This document shows positions 41,533 through 52,555 of a DNA stretch of 64,000 bases, one piece after another. The translations under genes were made by a program, and so were the position numbers. The stretch lies in assembly GCF_050624435.1 (NCBI RefSeq), contig NC_134537.1, forward strand, positions 18,162,584 to 18,226,583, written 5' to 3'. This DNA is from Tenrec ecaudatus (lineage: Eukaryota; Chordata; Mammalia; Afrosoricida; Tenrecidae). The notes beneath the pieces are model-generated. The model worked only from the letters and a program-made list of their open reading frames with translations. It searched no databases and had not been told where the DNA came from. Within the stretch, counting starts at the first letter, position 1. Each line of letters begins with the position of its first letter.

Positions 41533-41613
41533 CACAAGGGGGCTTCAGAAAGTCTGGGGGGAAATGGAATGAAACGAAATTGGAAATTTCCCATAAACGT
41601 TTTGAAGCCCCCT
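41533..41613. mobile_element. ~80-bp mariner-type MITE
   Basis: Near-perfect palindromic ends: CAAGGGGGCTTCAGAAAG at the left and ...GTTTTGAAGCCCCCTTG at the right (reverse complement CAAGGGGGCTTCAAAAC). The ends and length resemble the short mariner-derived MITEs with GGGGCTTCAAAAAGTTC ends. A flanking TA is not preserved. Confidence 0.65.
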
Positions 41614-41907
41614 TGGACCAGAACCAAGATTTCACGTGAATCCGTCACAAAAGGTCATTCTCCTTAAAGTCTATCTATTTAGCTCAACTGTTTCTTTGAA
41701 GCTGTAAAAATATGACAACAATCTTAGAAACTTTGAGCAATGTATCAGTTTTTCTTTTTCCAATCAAGAAATCTAAGATTATTGGATAGTATTAATGTGA
41801 TGTGAACATTACATGCTATTTTTGCCTCAAAAGCTAGTTCTAGGACTAATTTGGAAATAAGGACAAGATATTAAAAAATATTCTTACTCTTAGAGATAAT
41901 CATGGTG

Positions 41908-42080
41908 ATGGGTCAGTGTTGGACTGCTAACTGCAAGGTTAATAATGGTTCAAATCTACCAGCTGCCTCTCTGTAGAAAGATGGGGAGATGAGGCTGTCA
42001 GTTCTCATGAAGATTTGCAGTCTTAGAAGTCCCACTTAGGGTTACAGTGAATTGGAATTAACTTCATGGCAATATTTTTG
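41908..42080 (+). mobile_element. AfroSINE
   Basis: 'gtcagtgttggactgctaactgcaagg', 'ttcaaatctaccagctgcc', 'gatgaggctgtcagttctc' and the 3' end 'gaattggaattaacttcatggcaa'. Confidence 0.85.
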
Positions 42081-42117
42081 TGTTGTTTTTTCAACCAGAA
42101 ATAACTATTTTTTTCCT

Positions 42118-42195
42118 GAGGCGCTGCTGGTGGTTTGGCCCTGCTGACCTAGCAGTTAGCACCCGTGTGAGCACCACAGCACAGGGCTCGAAGGG
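42118..42195 (-). mobile_element. AfroSINE head fragment
   Basis: 'gaggcgctgctggtggtttgg', 'cctgctgacctagcagttagcac' and 'gagcaccacagcacagggctc', antisense. Only the tRNA-related part is present. Confidence 0.7.
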
Positions 42196-42544
42196 ATAAC
42201 CACTCTTAACATTTGACCAATATATTTATGGACCCCTGAAAAAAATGGGATTATACTGTGCATATTATTTTATAACATTTTTGATCTGTAAACGCACTGG
42301 GCAACATCACCATGCTAATTCAATAGAATTTTAATCTATAGTAAAATGAAAATTACATGCCAGAAAGTACAAATTCTGTCCCATATCAATGGGTAGTTTA
42401 AAATCCTTTAGATAGCTAAATAGATAGCCCTTCTTAGTGTGTATAGCACAGTTTACTTCACCAGTATCTTGTTTAAAAACACAAGATTTTCCCTATCCTC
42501 TCCACTATTATGAATAACACCTGAAGTAATATCAATCTGTCTTT

Positions 42545-43395
42545 GCACATTGGTGGTGTTGTGTGTTCTCAAGTCAATTATGATGGACAGAGACCCTGTA
42601 GGACAAGAACTGCTAGGATTTGCAAACCTGTAAATCTTTAAAAAAAATCATTTTATTAGGGACTCATACGACTCTTATCACAATCCATACATACATCAAT
42701 TGTGTCAAGCACATTTGTACATTCATTTCCCTCATCATTCTCAAAACATTTGCTCTCCACTTAAGCCCCTGGTATCAGGTCCTCATTTTTCCTCTTACCA
42801 TCTCCCCCTTCCCCTTCACATTGGTATGATTTTGTTCTGGGCTTTAGATGCCTGATACCTTATCCCATTGATATCTCATAATCACACAGGCTGGTGTGCT
42901 TCTTCCATGTGGGCTTTGTTGTTTCAGAGCTAGATGGCCGCTGTTTATCTTCAAGCCTTTAAGATCCCAGATGCTGTATCTTTTGATAGCCGGGCACCAT
43001 CAGCTTTCTTCACCATATTTGCTTATGTACCTCTTTTTTCTTCAGTGATTGTGTTGGGAAGGTGAGTATCGTGGAATGCCTGATTGTTAGAACAAAGTGT
43101 TCTTGTGTTGAAGGAGTACTTGAGTTGAGGACCAATGTCCATCTGCTACTTTAATTCTTAACATATAGATATAAGTACATAGATCGATCTCCCTCTCATT
43201 ATATAGAAATATATTTACATATGTACATGCCTGCATTTAGACCTCTGCCTCCTGATTCTTTCCTTTTACTTTCAAGCCTATACATCTTTACAGAAGCAGA
43301 CTGCCAAATGTTTCTCCTGTAGAATGGCTGCAGGGTTCAACCCGCTGACCTTTGAGTTAAGTCAAGTGCTTAAGTATGGCATCACTAGGGATCCC
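42545..43395 (-). mobile_element. AfroSINE split by a retroposon
   Basis: The left part has 'ctcaagtcaattatgatggacagagaccctg' and 'caaacctgtaaatcttta'; the right part from 43291 resumes 'cagaagcagactgcc', 'gggttcaacccgctgacctttgag' and 'atggcatcactagggatcc'. The insert is in the same block as in the other split AfroSINEs. Confidence 0.9.
42641..43277 (-). mobile_element. Young retroposon nested in AfroSINE
   Basis: 'aaaaaaatcattttattagggactc', the 3' core, an internal deletion skipping most of the C/T tract, then 'ggctggtgtgcttcttccatg', 'tttgatagccgggcaccatcagc' and 'cttttactttc'. The TSD is ctgtaaatcttta (42628-42640) and ctatacatcttta (43278-43290), 11 of 13. Confidence 0.9.
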
Positions 43396-43623
43396 TAAGT
43401 TATACATATATTTAGTTATTGAGGATTAATGATTAAAATTGGACTTACTGGGGTTGATCGAGTTTTCAAAGGCACTGAGGCAGCACCACTCCCCCAAACA
43501 GTTGTACCCCTTGTACTGCTGCCTACAGGGCAGGACAGTGCATGGAGTGTCTCCTCAATTGCCAGAAATGTTCTTTTTCTACAAAGTCTGTGTATTCCTC
43601 CACCGAACACGTTCTTTGACCAT

Positions 43624-43656
43624 TTATTTATCTATCTATCTATTTATTTATTTATA
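43624..43656 (+). repeat. (TTTA/TCTA)n microsatellite
   Basis: Mixed tetranucleotide run 'tttatttatctatctatcta' continuing in TTTA units. Confidence 0.85.
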
Positions 43657-43869
43657 TTCAGATGTTTGGATTTTAAATTACCATCTAAAACTTCCTTATG
43701 TCATAATTCATGCCTCTTTTATATGACACAGGAGAAGGAAATTTTCTTTCCTCCTTTGTCTTCAAAATATATGTGCGCGTATACATTCACGTAAGTACCT
43801 ATGTATACCCATACACCTATCTACATATATAATTATAACTTTTACCCATGTGGATATTTTGGATTTTTG

Positions 43870-44691
43870 TCTTGTGTCTTAAAGCAACAGAACATATTCC
43901 CTTACAGTTCTGGAGGCTAGAGATCCAATATCTGCATGAGGGGAGTGTTGAATTCTCCTGAGGACTCAGAGAGAATCTGTTTATGCCTCCCATCTAGTTT
44001 CTGATGAAGACCCACCATCCCAGGAGACAGGAACTGGCAACATAAAGTAACTGGCAACAGTTGGCATTTGCAATATAACTCAACCTCTGCTTCCATCTTT
44101 ACATACTTCTCATTTTCTGTATTAAAAGCTATGATTAATATATATATGTTGTTGAGTAGAGAATGTATACAATAAAGCACCCACAAATTCAACAGTTTCC
44201 ATATGTACCATTTAGAGCAGGGATCCTCAAACTATGGCCCACGGGCCACATGTGGCCTACCAAGGTCATTTATCCGGCCCACAGGGTGTTTTTGCCCCAT
44301 TTGTTTTTTTACTTCAAAATAAGATATGTGCAGTGTGTATAGGAATTTGTTCATAGTTTTTTAAAAAAAACCTATAGTCCGGCCCTCCAACGGGTATGAG
44401 GGACAGTGATCTGGCCCCCTGTTAAAAAAGTTTGAGGATCCCTGAATTACAGACTCTGATTGCATTCTTTGATTCATGCAATCATTTTTCACCCCATTTC
44501 TGAGTTGTCCCTCCGTATTTGTATCTCTTTTTATAATGACATCACTCCTAATGGATTGTAACCTACGCTATTCTAGTATGACCTCATTCATGTTAACTAA
44601 TTAAATCTATTTCTGAATCAGGTTACCTTCACTAGTACTAGACTTAAGACTTCACTACATCATTTTAATAGATACAACTCAACCCATAACA
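43870..44691 (-). mobile_element. MLT1 (ERVL-MaLR) LTR split by a hAT
   Basis: The minus strand starts TGTTATGGGTTGAGTTGTAT at 44691 and follows the MLT1 consensus ('gaaggtaacctgattcagaaata', 'aatgaggtcatactagaata'). At the other end '(t)taaagcaacagaacatattccc', 'ttacagttctggaggctagagatcc' is the antisense 3' region. Moderately diverged. A hAT element lies inside at 44218-44444. Confidence 0.75.
44218..44444. mobile_element. hAT MITE nested in MLT1
   Basis: Ends CAGGGATCCTCAAACT and ...AGTTTGAGGATCCCTG form a 16-bp inverted repeat without mismatch. The interior 'ggcccacgggccacatgtggcc', 'ttatccggcccacagggtg' and 'tagtccggccctccaac' is characteristic of CAGGGGTCCTCAAACT-type hATs (OposCharlie-like; inference). 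Flanking 8-mers ATTTAGAG and AATTACAG match at 6 of 8. Confidence 0.8.
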
Positions 44692-44765
44692 TTAATTACC
44701 TTAAATTCGTCATCCATAAGAGGGCAGACCACTATGATAGGAAGAAGCATAGCATTTGACATATA

Positions 44766-44956
44766 ACCCACAGCCATCAAGTTGATTCTGACTTATGGCA
44801 ACCTTTTGCAGAGGGTTGACCTTCCTTTTGGACTTCATAGCCTATAAATCTGTATGAGGGCAGAAAGCCTCATCTTTTCTCCTTTGGAGGGGCTGTTGGT
44901 TTCAAACTGTTGACCTTAGAGCTAGCAGTCCAACATGTAACCCACTATACCACCTT
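44766..44956 (-). mobile_element. AfroSINE
   Basis: 'cccacagccatcaagttgattctgac', 'ttcatagcctataaatctgtatgag', 'ggcagaaagcctcatcttttctcc' and 'agtccaacatgtaacccactataccacc'. Full-length. It faces another AfroSINE at 44983 in the opposite orientation. Confidence 0.9.
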
Positions 44957-44982
44957 ATTTGGCATAGAAGGTGCTTAATAAA

Positions 44983-45177
44983 ATGCCTTGGTGGCACAGT
45001 CATGAAAGTGCTAACTGGAAAATTCAGCAGTATTAACCCAACTGCCAGGAGGGATAAAGATGTAACAATCTGCTTACATCAAGATTTACAGCCATGAGAA
45101 CGTGATGGGGTAGTTCTGTTCTGGCCTATAGGGTCACTCACGGTCAATCAGCTTGGACTCTGTGACAACTGGTTTCA
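44983..45177 (+). mobile_element. AfroSINE
   Basis: 'aatgccttggtggcacagtcatg', 'aagtgctaactggaaaattc', 'catcaagatttacagccatgag', 'gggtagttctgttctggcc' and 'tatagggtcactcacggtcaatcagcttgg'. Confidence 0.85.
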
Positions 45178-45179
45178 GG

Positions 45180-45775
45180 TGCTTAATAAGACTCTGTTGA
45201 AAGCGTGAATGATAAACTAATGAGGAGTGAAGGTCGAGAGTGGTGATCATGAGGTCATCGCCATGGAAGATGGGCGTCTTTGGCGTACCACAGGAGGCCT
45301 AAAGGGCCTTCAAATAAGGGGTGAGAAGATATGGGTCGTCAGCTTCTGAAGATGAGCAGAAAGAGGTGCCCACTTGGTTGGGTGAGGGTCCGAGGTGCCT
45401 GGAATACTTGGAGTCAAATATGGTTCAGCCAGTGTCTCGTGGCTGCTCATCTTGATGAATCAGATGGGACAAATAAGATCATGATACAGGTTAAGCTGGA
45501 GGACAGTGAGTGAGTGGTGTATGACCACATGGGTACCTTTCCCCCTGGGCCTATCTTAATAAATATTAAATTTGATATTTTGAAAAGGCCTTGGCACCAA
45601 CAATATTTCTGTGAAAATTTGAAAAACCTCTAAAGTGTTTTCTTATTGCTTTACATAGATGACATGTTCATCATTTTACTGACCTGACTTATTTTAAAAC
45701 CAAGGGAAGCAAATGATTGAATAAAAAAATTACATGGAGGACAGGTTTTTCTTTTCTTTTTTTGCATTCTCTTTT
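45180..45775. other. Unannotated stretch
   Basis: No repeat or gene recognised; the 60-residue frame at 45331 shows no domain. Confidence 0.4.
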
Positions 45776-46532
45776 TCAAAATCAATAAATCATTTTATTG
45801 GGGGTTCTTACAACTCTTGTCATAATCCATACATCAATTATATCAAACACATTTGTACATATGTTGTCATCATCATTTTCAAAACATTTTCTTTTTGCTT
45901 GAGCCCTTGGTATCAGCTCCTCTTTCTTCCCACCCTCTCTCACCCTTGTGAACCCTTGATAAAGTATAAATTATTATTAATTTCATATCTTACACCATCT
46001 GCTGTTCCTTTGGCCCACGTTTCTGTTGTTCATCTCCCTGGGGGTGGGAGAGTGAGGGGCTATGCATCAATCATTATAGTTCCCCACTTCTCCCCCCACC
46101 TTCCTTCTAGTCTCATGGTATTGCTACCCCCATTACTGTTCCTGAGGGGTTTATCTGTCCTGATTCTGTGTGTCCAGAGCTCTTATCTGTACCAGTGTAC
46201 ATGCTCTGGTCTAGCCGGATTTGTAAGGTAAAACTGGGGTCATGACAATAGGGGGGGAAGCAGTCAAGAACTACAGGAATGCTGTGTGTTCTGTGGGTTC
46301 CGTGCACCCTGGCTGTCTCATCCTTTCATTACGACTCTTCTGTGAGGGAATGGCCAATTGTCTACAGCTGGGCTTTGGGTCTCCACTCTGACCCTCTTCA
46401 TTTGCATCTGTACATTTGTTTGTTTTGGGTCTTTTGATGACTGATACCCGATCCTATTGACACCTCATGATCACACAGGCTGGTGTGCTTTTTCTATGTG
46501 GGCTTTGTTGTTTCCTGGCTAGATGGCCACTT

Positions 46533-46634
46533 AAAAAATTATTGTTACTAAAAGATCATTTTATTGGGGGCTCTTACAGCTCTTATAGCAATCCATACCT
46601 CAATTGTATCAAGCATATTTGTGCATATGTTGAC
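46533..46634 (-). mobile_element. Retroposon 3' end nested in an older copy of itself
   Basis: 'aaaaaattattgttactaaaagatc', 'attttattgggggctcttacagctc' and 'ttgtatcaagcatatttgtgc' are inserted between the flanks ATGGCCACTT (46523-46532) and ATGGCCATTT (46635-46644). Removing it restores the host sequence 'gctagatggccacttgtttacc'. Confidence 0.85.
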
Positions 46635-47427
46635 ATGGCCATTTGTTTACCTTCAAGCCTTAAAGATCCAAGATACTGTACTTTTTAATTACTCGGCACC
46701 ATCAACTTTCTTCATAACATTTGCTTATGCACCCATTTTTACTTCAGTGATCGAGTAGGGAAGGTGAGCATCACAGAATGCCAGGTTATTAGACCAAAAT
46801 GCTCTTGTATTGAGGGATTACTTGAGTAGAGACTCAATGCCCATCTGCTACCTTAATATATGTACATAGACCTATATATTGTTATATATTAACATATTTA
46901 TATATGTGCATGCCTATATTTATACCTCTATAAATGTCTTTTGCCTCCCAGTTCTTTCCTCTATTTCTTTTTACTTTCCTCCTATCCCACTATCATGTTT
47001 GACCTTCACTCAACTCTCAGTATTTTCTCTTAGCTACCTTGCACTTGATCAAACCACATCAGGGATTCTGCACCCTTCTCACCCACAATTTTAGATCTCT
47101 TATTGTTCCCTTGTCCCTGGGTTTGTCAGCTCCTCCCTCCCTTTCTCCTTCTCCTCCTCTCCCATGTATCCCTGGAGCTGTCGGCCCTGTTGTTTTCTCC
47201 TTGGGATTGGTTTTCCTGCCTATCCTATATGGATAGACATGAGAAAAAAAAGTGGGCGGTGGGGAAAGCGAGAGAAAAAAAAGAAAGGAAGCCTATAAAT
47301 CATTTCAGGTCTGCCTGTTGACCCTTCAATGTTTTCCAGTTGGGTCTGGTGACATGGGACTCTTTGGGGACTTCATTGCTTTGCTTCCCTTGCTGCTCTG
47401 TTGTGCTTCCTTCATGTTTCGTTACAG

Positions 47428-47429
<2 letters not shown>

Positions 47430-47462
<33 letters not shown>
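47430..47462 (+). repeat. (GT)n microsatellite
   Basis: About 16 GT units, expanded inside the retroposon body. Overlapping open frames that read Cys-Val or His-Thr repeats are artefacts. Confidence 0.97.
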
Positions 47463-47463
<1 letters not shown>

Positions 47464-47555
47464 GACTGGGCACACTTCCCACACTGTCTTCAGCGCTGTC
47501 TCCTGTAGCCCTGGGTTTCAGTGAGAGGGCGTTGTGGCTCATAGGATGGTTTTTC

Positions 47556-48080
47556 TTACAGATAATTCCAAAAAGCAAGTGTGGACACTTCCTGCTCCTC
47601 ATCCCTTTTGAACGTGAGCTCTGGTCTTGGTGACTTTCTTCCAAAGCATAAATCAAGGACAGGGGAGAGTCATCAGCATACAGTGGAGAAACCTGGCAAT
47701 TAATACCTTGACCAGGGGTGCAGGCTAATGTCACCAATGGTGTCAGGTGGTCCTGATAGGATGTGAAGAGGACACTTCACAGCTGTGTCACTCATTCAAA
47801 AGCAACCATTTGAGATCAAAAGTGCGGCATCTGCCAAGAACAAAACTCACAAGGGTCAGGATGGAAGGAGAAATGGAAACAGAAAGTACAGGGAGGAAGT
47901 GGGATAGATGATGGCAATCAAGGACATGAAACAATATGTGTATGAATGGTTGAATGGACAACTGATTTGCTCTGTACACCTTCACCCAATTCACAACAAA
48001 AATAATCGAAACAAAACAACCTCCACCACCCAGTCTAACCACAAGGAATAAAAAGCAAAGACAAACTGGGGGACAGTCTA
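47556..48080. other. Unannotated stretch
   Basis: No recognised repeat; it precedes the L1M 3' end and may be older L1 sequence. Confidence 0.35.
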
Positions 48081-48084
48081 CAGG

Positions 48085-48415
48085 ATCCATGACCAGTGTT
48101 CCTCTAGAGTGTCAAGGTCTTAAAAGAGTAGGATAAAACAGAAACTGTCATAAACCAAAAAAGGACACAGACACAGGGCAACTCAGTGGAAAATTCTCTA
48201 GATTGGATCCTGAAACAGAGAAAGGACATTCATGGGAAAACCGGCAAAACCCAAGGCAAGTCTGGAGTTTTGCTAATAATAGAGTGTCAATGTCCTCCTT
48301 TCAACAAAGATATCATAGATGGAAAAATGGTGGTGGTGGTTGGGGGCCGGACGACGGATGAGAACTATACGAGAACATTTTACCACCTTTGCAACTGTGT
48401 TTAAATTTATTTCCA
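48085..48415 (+). mobile_element. L1M 3' end, sense
   Basis: 'gaccagtgttcctctagagtgtcaagg', 'gattggatcctgaaacagagaaaggacatt', 'gggaaaaccggcaaaacccaaggcaagtctggag' and 'taccacctttgcaactgtgttt' follow the terminal L1M-type 3'-UTR in order. Ancient, inactive. Confidence 0.8.
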
Positions 48416-48453
48416 AGTAAATAATTTATTCTTTGGAAAAGGTAGTGGGTATT

Positions 48454-48491
48454 TACTACACTTGATCTTAGCCAGAAGGTCGCGGAGTGAT
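48454..48491 (-). pseudogene. U2 snRNA fragment (5' end)
   Basis: The reverse complement begins ATCACTCCGCGACCTTCTGG and continues CTAAGATCAAGTGTAGTA. This matches nucleotides 1 to about 38 of U2 spliceosomal RNA (ATCGCTTCTCGGCCTTTTGG, then CTAAGATCAAGTGTAGTA), with all mismatches in the first 18 bases. The rest of U2 is absent. It sits just beyond the L1M 3' end. No promoter elements are expected or seen; not functional. Confidence 0.8.
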
Positions 48492-48719
48492 TAGCAGTGG
48501 GCACTTATTTCTTGTTTCAAACTCAGAGGTAGTCAGGGAAACATGAGTGCTTTGAAAGCAGGAATGACTGCTGTATTTCAAACCAAGTCCTCTTGTACAC
48601 CCCCCGCCCCCAAACAACACTTTCAGGGAAAAGACAAAGAGCTTTTCTGCAGATTATGCAACGTATACTGGCACATTAAAAAATGATTTCCACCTGCCCC
48701 GCCATCCCCCCTTCTTTCC

Positions 48720-48812
48720 CCCCCCCCATAAATTTCAATCCAACGGTGGTACATCTTTTGCTCTGTTCAAAACCTTGTTGCTTACCCCCCCCCCCGCCCC
48801 CCACACACACCT
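48720..48812 (+). repeat. Poly-C tracts
   Basis: Two C-runs (48718-48727 and 48787-48803) flank unique sequence; the second continues into 'cacacacac'. Confidence 0.85.
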
Positions 48813-48902
48813 TGGGAACTTTGATAGTTGTTCCTGGATTTAACAAGAAGGATTTGGGTACACTGTGGGGACAATGGATTAATGAACCACTGTATTAGTC
48901 CA

Positions 48903-49083
48903 CAAGGAGCCTTGGCAGTGTAATGGTTACATGTTGAGCTGTGCACCACAAGGTCAGCAGTTTGAAACCACCAACAGCTCCTTGGGAGAAAGAGTGGGCT
49001 TTCTACTCCTGTAAACAGTCAGCGTCTGCGAAACCCATAGGAGACTCACTCTGAGTCAGCATTGATTGGATAGCAGTGAGAGT
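48903..49083 (+). mobile_element. AfroSINE
   Basis: 'aaggagccttggcagtgtaatgg', 'caccacaaggtcagcagtttgaaacc' (B box), 'gagtgggctttctactcctg' and 'actctgagtcagcattgattggatagcagtgag'. Full-length and well preserved. Confidence 0.9.
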
Positions 49084-52000
49084 TATATTAGTCAAGAAAG
49101 GCAATGCATTTTTCTGCAAACATGGACATTAAAATTTATTTTTTCTATGTGAAAAGACAAAGTAACAGTGGCAGCTAGTTCTCTGGCGACCGGCCAAGCC
49201 AGGAGGAGAGGGAAGGTGAATTGTGGAGCCTACAGACTAAAAATACTTAGCCGAAATCACTGTTCTGGAGATGTGATTAGGGAGAGAGACATTTTACAAT
49301 GTTTACCCCTTTGATTTTTCATTTGCAGCCCAGCGTCAGCTCCATGTACAGATCCGTTTTCATCCTTAAATGTGTGTGAAACCGAACCCGGGGCTTTGCC
49401 GAGCTGTAATTGCCGTGTGATTGGATGGCACTGTGCAGTGAAGTTGTGCTAGTTCATGGTTTTTCAGACTGATTTCCAGCCCCTCCCCCTCCTCGCCCCC
49501 ATTTTGCCCGAAGGAGCCTATAAAGCCAAATACAAACAAACAAAAACTCCTCAGAAGAGCATCTTTCATTTCCCGAAGCATCATTTGCAAGGGGTAACAG
49601 TCTCGTCAAAATACAGGCAATAATGAGCGCAGATCATTGTGATTCTTGAGAGTGGTTTCAGCTGCTGGCTGTTTCCGGGAGGGAGCAAAAGGGAGGATGG
49701 GTGTGTGGAAGGAAATGTACTCCGCTTTCAACGCCTTTTCCTGGCATTTCAACCGTAGAAGGAGCCCGACACCCATTTACAGCTCTTGCTAGGTCCTGTT
49801 CTCGTTTCAAAATGCAGATTTGAATTACGGCCCACGAGTACATGACGGCATATGCAGCATGGTTGCTGGTGGAAAATTCATGGAGACAAATTAGGTGTTT
49901 GATTAACCACTTGAAATAATGATCGATTTCTATGGTTTCCTGTACATTGCCTTTTTCCTCCTAATCAATAGCCCAGGCAATGTATAAACAACAGCCTTCT
50001 GTAATAAATGAATGCATTATATAATGCTAGTTGAATTTAGAAATTGCTATTTTACTGCAGTTCTCACTCATAAAACCTAGTGCCAAATAGTAATAGAGAT
50101 TGAGTTAGAGTCTCATAATGCTCTCCTTGCTAAACCAATCCCGGAATTGTTTCTCTCTGAAGACCTATAGGAAGAGATCCCGTGGGTAATGATGGATGGC
50201 TGAGGAAGAACCTGATGGGGAGGGGGAAGAAATGGGTTGTAAATGAGATTGGAGTATCGGATGAGATTGTTCAGAGAAAATCAAAAGCTTGTGTGTGCCA
50301 GGTTACCTCTTTCTGATCCCAGCAAACCATTTTAATGGAAATAGGCGGTCGACAGGAAGAACTCCGTTGGAAAAGGTTGAGAAGCTGTCTCTGTGTCCTC
50401 GGGAGAGCCAAATGTCTCCAACAATAAGATGAGAGATTCTTTCTGAAGAAACAAAATGTGCTCGCTCTCTGGTGTTGCTAAAGTTTTCAGCCTGATGGGA
50501 GAACGTGGGCGCTAGTTAGCTACAGTTGCCTCAGGTACATCACTGACTGCTCTGCTAGGAAACGACTCCTGACTGTGAATCTGTTACCTCCCTGCCTGCC
50601 TTCTCAAAGGCAGGCTGTTTCCTTGCTTGCGTAGATAATTCCTCTCTTGGATACAAGAAAAATGATCGTCTATCCGGTGGTTAGATGACAAGTTGGGAAG
50701 ATGAAACGATATTAGCTGACTTTTGCCAGGGGATGGCGTACCCCCATCCTGATGAGAGTTGAAAAACGATCCTTGAAGTGCAGCTGGAAAGGAATATCTT
50801 CAGCCAAAAAAGATGTAGGTTTTGAGTAGCCTGAACAAAAATAAGTATTTTTTGGTTATTATTCAAAAGACAAATGGGAAAGGAAGGCCCACATGAAGGA
50901 GGAAAGACTCATTGATGATTAAGTCCAGTAGAACTTGCAGCCGTGTCTGTGAAACGGTTTCCGTTGTGTGGTCTTGGAACGAGGGTTCCTCTTTTCCAAG
51001 TGGATTTGGCTTTAGCCAACCAGAGTTGCTAAGCGAATCCCAAGATCAGCTCAAAACCACAGTGGCTAACTGGGCTCCTCATGTACTTCCCGGAAAGAAT
51101 TCCCACCCTGGAATGAATTCTGTCATTTCTTGCTCTTAATTAAAGTTTCTCACCTCCTTTAGGTTCGTTCAAATTCTCCCTCGTCTTTAACAAACTCGAT
51201 CCTAAGGGCTTTCTTTATTTCTTGAAGTTTGAGTCAGACGTGCCTCTACCCTGAATCCTTCTCCACTGTATTTTGACACCAGCTATTCCTCCCATGGCAC
51301 TCTGCTTCTATGTTGGCTCAAACACTCACACTTAAGGGGTTTATTATGGGAATTAACAGGTTACTACAAGTCATCATCAATAAACAGGAAGGATACAGTC
51401 ATCGGTCCATAGCAATACCTCTCCTCAGCCAGCAACCAAGTCTGAGCCTAGTTCTTAGCCTCTCAGTCATGTGATTCCTTGACCTCTGCCACCATGCACC
51501 GCAGTCTAGTCTTACTAATGATTTTGCCTCGGTGACTTCACGTGACAGGCTAGAACTTCCCCACGGAGATTTCTTGCCAGAAATATGTTGTGGAAGCAGA
51601 TAACCAGGTTGTCCTTCCTTGCTGGGTGAGTTAGAGCTACCAACCTTTCTAAACAATTTGTGACACCCGGCTCGTGGGACCGTAATAGCCAATGAACTAA
51701 AGGACCGAAGGACTTGAATAAGGGTAGTTTTCAGAGCAATTAGAGGGAGTTATCTAAACTGTAATTATTTAATCACTTGTAATCAAAGGATAAGCCTGGT
51801 ACCCAAACGCTTATGTATGATTTCGAGTTACAACTTGCAAGTCAATGAGGCAAAGTGATGCAGAAATGCCATCTGACCTTACACATGTGTGAATATGTCT
51901 TAAAGAACACTGGAGCCTGCAGGCTGAACTTCAGATGCGTGGGTCATACTGCTAGAAGCCCCTGGTGCATTACCAGCATTACCAAGGGGAACCCAGACCC

Positions 52001-52242
52001 TCCTCGTTGGCATGGTTCCTAGGGTGATCCAAATACTCTGCAGGGTGAACATTCAAGCTCCCCTCTCTGCTAACATGTGGCTGTTTACACCCCTGTCCTG
52101 CTCATACCACGGCTTTGCTACACGCCGTGTTGGTACTGCCTTTCTTGATCTCTCACAGGGCACCTACCCATAGACAGTCTTGTTGGTGGAATCTGAATTC
52201 GCCTCTGATTTAGGGATTGGGATGGGGTTTTTCTCTGATTTA
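49084..52242. other. Repeat-poor block, possible regulatory DNA
   Basis: About 3.1 kb without any transposon I can recognise, the longest such stretch in the window. The part 49600-50160 is AT-rich, with a high density of homeodomain-type TAAT/ATTA words, 'tgatcgatttctatgg' and 'cctaatcaatagccc', of the sort found in conserved developmental enhancers. No long open frame or splice-bounded exon was found. Function is unproven. Confidence 0.4.
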
Positions 52243-52445
52243 GGGAGCACTAGTGACATAGTCGGTTATACATTAGGCTGCTAAGCACCAAGCCAGCAGT
52301 TTGAAACTACCAGCTGTTGCTAAAGAGAAAGATGAGGCTTTCTACTCTCATAAAGATTTGTAGCCTCGAAAGCCCACAGGAGCAGTTCTACTCTGTCCTG
52401 TAGGGTCCACATGAGTTGGAATTGACTCAAGGGCGGTGAGTCTGT
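52243..52445 (+). mobile_element. AfroSINE
   Basis: 'gggagcactagtgacatagtcgg', 'ttaggctgctaagcaccaagccagcag', 'gatgaggctttctactctcat', 'ggagcagttctactctgtcctgtagggtcc' and 'gagttggaattgactcaagggcggtgag'. Full-length. Confidence 0.92.
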
Positions 52446-52555
52446 TTCGTTTAGGGTTTGGGGGACAATGATGGGTGTCATGCCTCTCTCTTTTTTTGTC
52501 AAATAGAGTACCGACTATTCATTCATTGAATACCTCCTCCTGTTAGAGATTACCC

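Larger units (their letters stand above)
45779..47555 (-). mobile_element. Young retroposon, long copy with nested copy
   Basis: Homologous over its length to 14920-16760: 'aaatcattttattgggggttc', '(g)gtatcagctcctctttc', 'ctctggtctagccggatttgta', 'ctatgtgggctttgttgtttc', 'tgaccttcactcaactctc', 'tgttttctccttgggattgg', and its distal end with a (GT)n expansion at 47430-47462. Divergence from the 14.9-kb copy is clear, so the two are from different insertion times or subfamilies. A second, short copy has landed inside at 46533-46634. Confidence 0.85.
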
